Part shown: positions 56,573-64,000 of the stretch, in pieces
Layout of the letters: each line of letters begins with the position of its first letter
Numbering within the stretch: the first letter of the stretch is position 1
Assembly (NCBI GenBank): GCA_029204225.1
Contig: CM055102.1
Span: forward strand, 18,802,967 to 18,866,966
Direction: 5' to 3'
Origin: Diphasiastrum complanatum
Lineage: Eukaryota; Streptophyta; Lycopodiopsida; Lycopodiales; Lycopodiaceae
DNA length: 64,000 nucleotides
The notes under the pieces: generated by a model
Databases searched by the model: none
What the model was told of the DNA's origin: nothing
The model's input: only the letters and a program-made list of their open reading frames with translations
Program-made: the position numbers and the translations under genes

Positions 56573-59500
56573 ATGAGAACCTGGGAGCGAGTGCATACAA
56601 CTCGCAGGGGAAGGGTGAGGCTGGACCAGGTGCACATTCCAGCACATGAGATTGCTCAGCCCGGATACCGTACCATCTACTGCAATGATTCGCCCTCCAA
56701 TTTGCTTTTTAAATTTAAGGTACGTACTTTGAGGCCTAATCTTCGTGGTATACATGTTGAGATGATGTACCGTTCTATGTAGGTGAGGCCTTCAACTGGA
56801 AAAGCTGTTGCTTTATCTTTTCAAATGCTGGAATGTCAAGTTTTCGTTTTAGAGATGTCAACTAGTATTTGCATCAAATACACATGTACCAATTTTTTCA
56901 TAGTTGTTTGGTTGATCCTTCCGAGCTCTCCGGGTGAACTGTGTTTCCATTTTCCTCTCACCGTTTGCAGCAAATATCCATATGGCATTCCAAAGTCAAC
57001 AACGATTTTGTAATTATACCTGGCTTGATTAAACCTCAAACAATCCATGCAAATAGGCTGTACATGAATCATACCGATGTTTACAAAGCATTTTAAAGAA
57101 TATAACGTGTCATTGAGCAAAGCAGGTGCTTAATTTTTCCTTAGCTTGGTTTGTTTCTGCTCATCCATCAGTGCGTTGGCTTGTTAAATTATGGGCACTG
57201 GAGATTTGACTTGTAATTACGCATCCAAGTTTTCTGTTGAAGTTGCGGTGGGTTCCTCTAAACATTATATCTTGTGCAACGTCATTAAGAATGTATATAA
57301 GATGATATGAACAAAGGAAAACTAGTAGACCAAGAAAATTGATCAAACACGCATACTCACTGAACATGATGTATGTTAGGTAACAAGCCGATTAACACTC
57401 AACAATCAATGCAGCCAAATAAGTTTATATGGCCACTTTGTGGGAGATGTGATGGCTGGCGAGTTAGGGCCGATGTCACAATCATAATCTTAGATTAATG
57501 TAAAATACGTAAGTAATAAATAAGCCCTGCGAGTTAGGGCTGGTAGAATAATGTTGAAATTATAAAAATGAGAATATTAAATGGTGGGTGCCCTAGGCCC
57601 AAGTCATAAGCTTTTATTTTTGCTAATTATTAGCAACAACACGTGTCCCGAATATTGATGAAGGGTTCAAGATGTAATGAAGGATCTAAAAAACTAACAT
57701 GGGCCTCAAGGCCCAAGAGTGTATGTAATGTGGGTGACTCTTGCTCCTTTAACTAAAAACATTGTATGACTGGTTGTACAGTAGAAAGAGGGGAGTAAAA
57801 GTGTTGCAAAGAATGAGCCAATGTAGATCAATCTATAGGTGAGTATGAAACTTGTAACAAGAGATAATCCTTTAGAATAAAGATATGCAAATTGAAGTTC
57901 AACACTTCACTGTCAACAATACTACCTAATGAATGAGCATGGGTGTTGAGTCATTATTGAAACAATTTTATATCAACTCCCTTCAGTCTTAAAAACTTCT
58001 AAGTTTTAGTATAAAGAGACAAAGTTATGCTGAATTCCAACTCACTTCAGTTATTATTCTTGGTTTTGTTAGACAATGACATCCAATAGAGCTCTTTGGG
58101 ATACTCACACTAGCAAATGAATTATTTCTCAGTCGAGATATAATCTCCTTTGAAGAACCGCATATAACCTATGCACATAACATTTTCCAATGAATCTCTA
58201 GTGACTCGCAAAGTATGTGTCTTATAAGCAATATAGGAACAAACAAAGATTAGCTAGTGATTTTTTTTTGCACACTGCTTGTCTAACCAACTATCTTTTA
58301 GATTATTTAAGAGTATCATGTTCTAGATTTGCTGTGCCTATACATAATAATGAAGTTAATAGGATTGTACGAGCGAAAATCCAACGTATTCCCTGCTCTT
58401 CTTCCCCACTCTTTCTCACTCTCTTAATTTTCTTTTTCTATGTAATGTTTCGCAAGTAAGGTAGATTTTATTTGCTTTGGGTTGGATATTAGCTGTTTTG
58501 AGTGATTCTTAAGCTCCTCCTTAAAAATTGTCTCCATTATAGATATGATTCTTTTCTGCATATTTTTAATGGTCTTGCTTTCTTCTGCAAGGCTAATGCG
58601 ATGTGATCTTGTCACATAGCTCCTGATTGGATCAAACCCATTTCAAGGGGATTGATACCTCTCACATTTTTGCAAAAGAATGGATTTGCTTTATGCTCAA
58701 GTTTACCTTTAAGCATGAAAAGATTTGCCTTTGTGAAAAGATGCAAAAAACAATTTTGTGTAGGCGAATGATGAATGGATGCAACTTTGGCTAGATCTAG
58801 AGCTTGTTGCTATATCGTCCCTAAATAAGAGAATTATGAGATAATTGATGTGTTAATACCCAAAATGACATTCTTTTGTCTTTAGCAAAGTGTACCATGT
58901 GTTGGAAGACAATTTGCAGGCGATCAGGACTTGGGATGAGCAAGAATGGTATGATTATGAACCAAAAGATCATCAAAATAGATCTCAACAAAGTTCAAAC
59001 GTACCAGCTAAGTGGAGAAGAAATGGGTCTTTTAGTTTTTGAAAGGCAAAAGGACCATTGCAAACTCCAAAGGGGCAGGATTTCAAATTCATAATAGCCC
59101 ATATATATATATCCATTTAATTTCGTTGTCCTTAAATTAACACCTTAATTGGTCAAAAGCCAAGAAAAATGATTACAAAAAGGTTAACAACATTGAGATT
59201 GGTATCACGTTTAGGCAAAAGAGAGGGTGGTTTCTAAAAATGGATCAATAAAGTTGAAGCAAGGATACAATAACAAATGGACAAAATCGGTTTGATGAGG
59301 GGGAAATGGAGTCAATGGAATTGGAGGAAATATCAAAATTTTTTGGTGAAAGGCCGCAGGAGGAAGACTAGTCAGAGTGTAAATGTTGATAATTGCATTA
59401 GAGAAAAGTTGCTCACTCGTAGGCCTTGTGTCGTGTTGAAGGCCAAGAAAATATCAAAACCTATTTTGACTTGCTTCTTCCCTACAACTTGCTATTTCTC

Positions 59501-62500
59501 TAATAGTCCATCAACTCTTATTTGGGAAAAAAGGTATTTACAAGTAGACAACTACCTGCCAGGGGCTGTCTACATGAATATACAATGTAGAAGGGCACAT
59601 TTCTCCTAACAAGCTAGAGTTGCTTAAGTTGCTTTTCCTAACAAGCTAGAGAAGCTTGTAATAGGCTCTCTATGACACTTGAAACAAAGGCCTTTAGAAC
59701 GAGCTCAGTGGGCAATGGGATGCAGTAGAAGGTATAGAAGGGAGTGTCACAAGACAAAACAATAGAAGAGCAAAAGATTGAAGAACAAGAGATGATTCAA
59801 GTGAACAGAGGATTCATGGGCATTATAGTATGAGGGTAGTGGTAGAAATGGAGATTGGGTGGCATGGTCTAAGGAATGTCTAGGGGGGATCGAATACTTC
59901 AAACTTTGTGGTTGGAAATTAAGGATCTTCTCTTCTAAAGGCTTGCACATGCCATCAATGAATATGACAAGCTCTGGTAAAGACTTATTGAGAAAACGGT
60001 GGTAAATTTTTCGAAACCTTGTTTATATTGAAGAATTTTATAAGTCTTGCACATATGTTGAAACTCATGGCACCAATGAATATGTAATTAGATATAGCTA
60101 ACTTGATACGCAAGAATAGGTGGAAGCTCACCTACCAAAGCATGGATTTTTATGGTTTTTTTTCGAAAGGAAGTGCAGGACTGTGCATATAGGATATTAC
60201 AAGACGGGTCTTGTTTGTATTGATTGGATGATTTGAGAAATATTATTCCAAGTTTCAAGACTTGTTCTTGAAATACTTGGGTGTATGCATCAATCTTCAA
60301 TTGTAAAAAAGAGAGGAACACAAGGAGTAGCGTGTGGAACGAGTCAGTTGCAGGGGGCGCTTATATGGAGGAGGTGGTGAAAAGAGACAAATAATTGGAA
60401 GATGGAGAGGAGACGCTTTGATTAATGCATAGACAATGGCACCTATTATGTAGATAAAATTGGATTTTTATTTTGCATGGCTTTCTATTCAACTATGCTA
60501 TTGTTATTGCTATAGAATGTCCATGTGCTATTTGTGAATTCCTCGCATGCATGTTTTACCACTACATGTACTAAACCCATCAAACTGATACCTTTCTTGA
60601 ATCTGCAATCTTTTCTTGCAAAATAAGCATTTCTTCCTTTAGATACCTCTTTTATGGCTCCTTGCTCCTTCCACAATAACTTGTTGAAAAGCGGACTTAT
60701 TGTAGTTTGTCTAATTCAAAACCTGCAGTCTGACCCAAGGCCCAAAGGCCAAGCGGGTCTTTTTTGGCAGCTCAAGTTATCTTCAATCATGGCAGACACG
60801 TACCCCATCCACCAAGCACATGTTGGGATTTTCCATCCATTTCAAGGACCCATTAACTCAAGGTTCTTCCTACATGTTGTCCTACTATTATTAGACTTCC
60901 ACTGTACAATTAGTTTTAGAACACCATCCCCGTCCCGAGACACCCAACGAGATTTGCCAGTGGTTCAAGGAGCTGTTGATCATTTGAGGCACTTGCTCCA
61001 TTCACAAACGCGCAGCAAGATGTACTCGTTCAGGGGGCCGCCTGAACACCGTCTTATCCATATTGTGGTAGTCTAACCAGTCTTGTACTAGAAATTGGGA
61101 GATGGCCTAACTTCTTATTTAGTTACCAGTGAGATTTATAAATTTTAATATGTTCATTTCAATATCTGGTAGGGTATAGAAGTCGACAAACTGACTCTAC
61201 TAAATTTTTTTAGAATAAATTTAATGGAAAATTGAACTCCATTGGAATCATATAATTTGTAGCTGAACTGGTAACTCATTCTTGTGACAGAACAACAGAA
61301 TTTTTGAGCTGTTTAGAAGGTTGAGCAGTTGTGTCTTGTATCACAGATGATCAATTATGCAGATTTCGATGCTCTTGGCCTTGCTGATATAGCAGCGGCT
61401 ACGTATTCTTCTTGAAAGGGCATTTCCAAGAACGATTCATCTCTCATGGCTTAGCTATAAGGACACTGTTCTGAAAGGTTCATCTAGAACTTACTTTTGC
61501 TAGCTTAGGTCAAAACAATTGGGTTGCCTCTCAATTTTGTCCATCAGGGACTTAGCCAGATCATTTTTGCTGTCCAAGGGCTTAAAAAAACCAGGAGATG
61601 AAGTTACATGCAAAATGCATCAATGGAGCAATTAAGTAGACTCTAATGGTATTTTGTCAGCAAGTACAGCAGGATGCTGTTTTTCTTAAAGCACAAGCTT
61701 GTCGGTTTAAGTTATAGAAGTCAAAGACTAAGATATTGTTATCCTCAAGTGAGAGATGAACCCTTCATCTTTTGAATGTTTTGATAAATAGTAACTTGAA
61801 CTCAATGCTTGTGATTTATGTACTCTTATATGGTAGATTGTGATTTACGTAATTTTTATGGTAGAATTGCAATATGCTTTGAAGACTTTGCAGATGTATT
61901 TCGTTATTAGTAGCATGGGTTGAGATCGTTGGCCTCATCATTGATCTTATTTTCAACACTTCTGTTAAGATTTTGAGTCCAACTGTTTGTTCCCAGCATA
62001 ATTGTAGGGTTAAAGTGAGGTTGCAAATTGAAAAATTTGAGCATTGATGATCTTGACTAAAACATAGAAGATGAGAATACTTGTTTTATCAAAAGTTAGG
62101 TTGGGAGATGTTTTATGAGCACAAGTCTATATCTTCCATAATATACTGACCATAAACATTAGTCTCAAGAAAAGTTTATTGGATTTGAAACATTACATAC
62201 TTTTGTCTATTCTTTGTAATCGTCACAAAGGTTGTCATTAATTCTTTGATAATGTATATTTTAAAATTCTGCGATAATGTGACTTGCTTTTTCCTCACTA
62301 CATTATTGCAGGGAAACTCAATTGCTACGACTAAGTATAACCTTGTCACATTTTTTCCGAAGGGTTTGTATGAGCAGGTAAGGTATTTGCTAGTCGTGAC
62401 AAATGTAAGTTTCAAAACACATACTATTATAACCCTATATCTGCTTTTTGGATTTTGTAGTTTCTGAAATATTAAATTTGTGAGATGACATTATGTAAGC

Positions 62501-62616
62501 TTTGAATGTGCACTTCCTCAGCATACTAACTTGTCTCATTGTTTGGTGGTATAGTTTCGACGTGTTGCAAATTTGTACTTTCTGATGATAGCAATTTTGT
62601 CTGCGACACCTATAAG
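56573..62616 (+). CDS. ALA3: P4-type ATPase (phospholipid flippase), ALA3-like, first three coding exons
   Basis: Exon 1 (56573-56719, 49 codons) starts at the first ATG after an in-frame stop, reads MRTWERVHTTRRGR...GYRTIYCNDSPSNLLFKFK and ends at GTACGT. Exon 2 (62312-62377) follows TTATTGCAG and reads GNSIATTKYNLVTFFPKGLY-EQ before GTAAGG. Exon 3 (62555-62616) follows TGGTATAG and reads FRRVANLYFLMIAILSATPI before GTTAGT, leaving phase 2. These make up the N-terminal domain of P4-ATPases plus the first transmembrane helix (NLYFLMIAILSATPI). 'YRT(V/I)YCND' and 'GNSI.TTKYN..TF.PKGL.EQFRR' favour the plant ALA3 branch over ALA1, ALA2 and ALA4-12. Arabidopsis ALA3 moves phospholipids to the cytosolic leaflet at the Golgi with an ALIS subunit. 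The remaining exons lie outside the window. Confidence 0.85.
58870..59120 (-). pseudogene. Ty3/gypsy reverse transcriptase relic inside flippase intron 1
   Basis: Minus-strand frames read YMGYYEFEILP, then (frame change) FGVCNGPFAFQKLKDPF and (another change) FVEIYFDDLLVHNHTILAHP, followed by IVFQHMVHFAKDKRMSFW. This is the palm of gypsy reverse transcriptase: 'Y.FLVLPFG..NAP..FQ..M' and the catalytic (Y/F)xDD strand 'YFDD'. Flanking gypsy domains were not resolved. The copy is heavily decayed. Confidence 0.75.
60654..61076 (+). other. Unrecognised 140-codon open frame in intron 1
   Basis: The frame starts MAPCSFHNNLLKSGLIVVCL and ends PPEHRLIHIVVV. Its second half (60720-61060) is distinctly more GC-rich than the rest of the intron. 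Neither strand gives a protein family I can name. The composition shift suggests an inserted sequence, such as an old element or gene fragment. Confidence 0.3.
62378..62554 (+). other. Intron 2 of the flippase gene (177 bases)
   Basis: GTAAGG...TATAG, phase 0, T-rich. Both junctions join conserved protein segments (LYEQ to FRRVAN) without gain or loss. Confidence 0.85.
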
Positions 62617-64000
62617 GTTAGTGCTTGGTCGAATTTAGCTTTTTTGTGCTAGCAATAGTCCTTAAATGACTAGCAATGTAAGCTATTCTAATATCATAAG
62701 TGCGAAATATCATTAGCACATAAGGTTTTGATGTGTGAAGCCTCTTTTTTAAAACATAGCACCTTTTGCATGGAATTTTTGGTTCATGTTGGCAGCCATT
62801 GAAATTATGTCTTAAGTCTTTTTATGAAGTTGCGGTGTTCAGTATGTGTGTGTGCACAGTTTTTGCAACCATTTTGAAAGTGAGTTACTCCGTGATGATG
62901 CCAAACGAGCAAAAGCTTGTTATGGGACTTGTTTTTGATAAGCTAAGATTTGACTTAACTTTTTTAGCCCAGATATGTTTGTGATGAGATTTATTAATCA
63001 CCAAGTTGATGCTTGTCATTTAGCTGTTAGTTATTAACATATGATTTATAGCTTATAAGAGAATAGAGATTTGGAGAAAACAAGAGATTCAAGATTTTCA
63101 ATAAAATTTTATGCCACAATAGAGAACTTTTTTGGCAAGAGTAACATATCAGGAATAAAATCTACAAAAATATCGAAATTGTGTTTGTCCGGTATGAAAA
63201 GAGGTAAACAGATACCATGATAAAAAAAAGGGTTATCAAGAAATGACATCAAATCCAAGCTGCAACATGAGATAAGATAATGTGATTGTGTCCCAAAATA
63301 GGAAGCATTTTTAGCATAAGCTCAAAATAATATCTATCTTTTGTGATGCAAGCCCTAATCAAATGTATAAGCAAAGTTCTTGCATATAATAGACGATTTC
63401 TAGATTCCAAGATCTTCAACAAAGTAGTGACCCATAAACGTTGCCAAGAATTTTCAAGTTCTTATCTATTGTATTGGAATCTGTAAATAAAATAGTTGAA
63501 GCAGTAAGTTTTTGCTGAGATTCTAGAGGACCGCTTGTCTCTAACTTTATTGAGAATGCAAGTACAAGGAATCACAAATGATGAATAGATTCCCCAAAGT
63601 GGAGGACGTCAAAGCACAAGATAAGGCCCAAGAGGGGGGAGGTGAGTGGTCCAATAGTAGCGCGTTGGATAAAAAAAAAAAGACATGCTAGAACAAGAAT
63701 GTGACAAAATCCAAGGCCTAGCTATGGAGTATCATAACAACATAGTAAGCACACTATGAAAGCTTGAAAAAACCAGCTATGGTGTAGAAGACAAAAAGCA
63801 AGAGAGAGAACTCAAAAGGTCACATCAGCTTAATGATTAGTAAAAGAGTAGGAGGGCACGGAAACCCCTCCAAGCCTAGGGCCACAAATAACATGAAAAG
63901 CATAGAGGTGGTGTCTTTCTTATTCTAGCTCTAGACCCCACATGGGTCTTTAACCTACTTGTCATTACTTGCCTAATTAGCATAGGCAGTGTAATAGATC
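62617..64000 (+). other. Start of intron 3 of the flippase gene (runs off the window)
   Basis: It begins GTTAGT after ...CCTATAAG. The next expected residues, the region after 'TPIS', were looked for and not found before position 64000, so intron 3 is at least 1384 bases long. Nothing else was identified in it. Confidence 0.65.

Larger units (their letters stand above)
56720..62311 (+). other. Intron 1 of the flippase gene (5592 bases)
   Basis: It is bounded by AAG/GTACGT and TTGCAG/GGA, phase 0. It is AT-rich and contains a minus-strand gypsy reverse transcriptase relic (58870-59110) and an unrecognised open frame (60654-61076). The phrase TGCGAGTTAGGGC(C/T)G occurs twice near 57460 and 57526. 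The other stretches show nothing I can identify. Confidence 0.8.

Noticed and set aside
62766-62984. Fourth flippase exon
   Set aside because: The frame does not encode the segment expected after 'TPIS', nor does it start in the required phase after a good acceptor.

Overview
The window looks like nuclear DNA of a land plant with a large, repeat-laden genome. The evidence is an intron-split P4-ATPase (flippase) gene of the plant ALA3 type at the right end, decayed Ty1/copia and Ty3/gypsy retrotransposons, a plant-type CACTA transposon with DUF4218 and DUF4216 domains, a Mutator-like transposon, and very long (TC)n, (GT)n and (TA)n microsatellites. A seed-free plant such as a fern, lycophyte or bryophyte would fit, but the sequence does not settle this. 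I saw no bacterial genes, CRISPR array, rRNA gene or tRNA gene.

Left part (1-11.7 kb). A CACTA fragment and a gypsy relic come first. They are followed by a copia element with a large internal deletion (copia B) and a second copia (copia A). Copia A keeps readable gag, protease, integrase and RNase H but has lost the reverse transcriptase active site. Its 3' LTR ends a few bases before a splice-acceptor-like sequence, where a decayed, apparently spliced gene begins.

Middle left (11.8-24.3 kb). A rearranged repeat field holds several copies of an end module made of a GC-rich hairpin plus CTAG, always beside TA- or CA-rich microsatellite DNA. It also holds minisatellites and a divergent higher-order tandem repeat. 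Next come copia H and a scrambled gypsy element (gypsy I), which is followed by a gag-like reading frame.

Nested block (24.4-37.8 kb). Gypsy G (5' LTR, primer site, gag, then RNase H and integrase) was invaded by copia F. Copia F has two recognisable LTRs that differ at about 7-8% of positions by hand count. Copia F was in turn invaded by a 3.5-kb Mutator-like element with terminal inverted repeats, a near-perfect 9-bp target duplication and SWIM-finger transposase remains.

Microsatellite and CACTA block (38.4-54.7 kb). A CACTA transposase frame is split by a 4.8-kb element whose two ends are inverted copies of the hairpin-CTAG module. That element carries another copia A relative (copia J). 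Two related copia elements (D and E) follow.

Right end (55.1-64 kb). The start of the ALA3-type flippase gene lies on the + strand. Its first three coding exons are 56573-56719, 62312-62377 and 62555-62616, all with canonical GT-AG introns. A cluster of ACGT-core motifs lies upstream, and a gypsy reverse transcriptase relic sits inside the 5.6-kb first intron. The rest of the gene lies beyond the window. It is the only host gene here that looks intact. Almost everything else is transposon sediment whose nesting order can partly be read.
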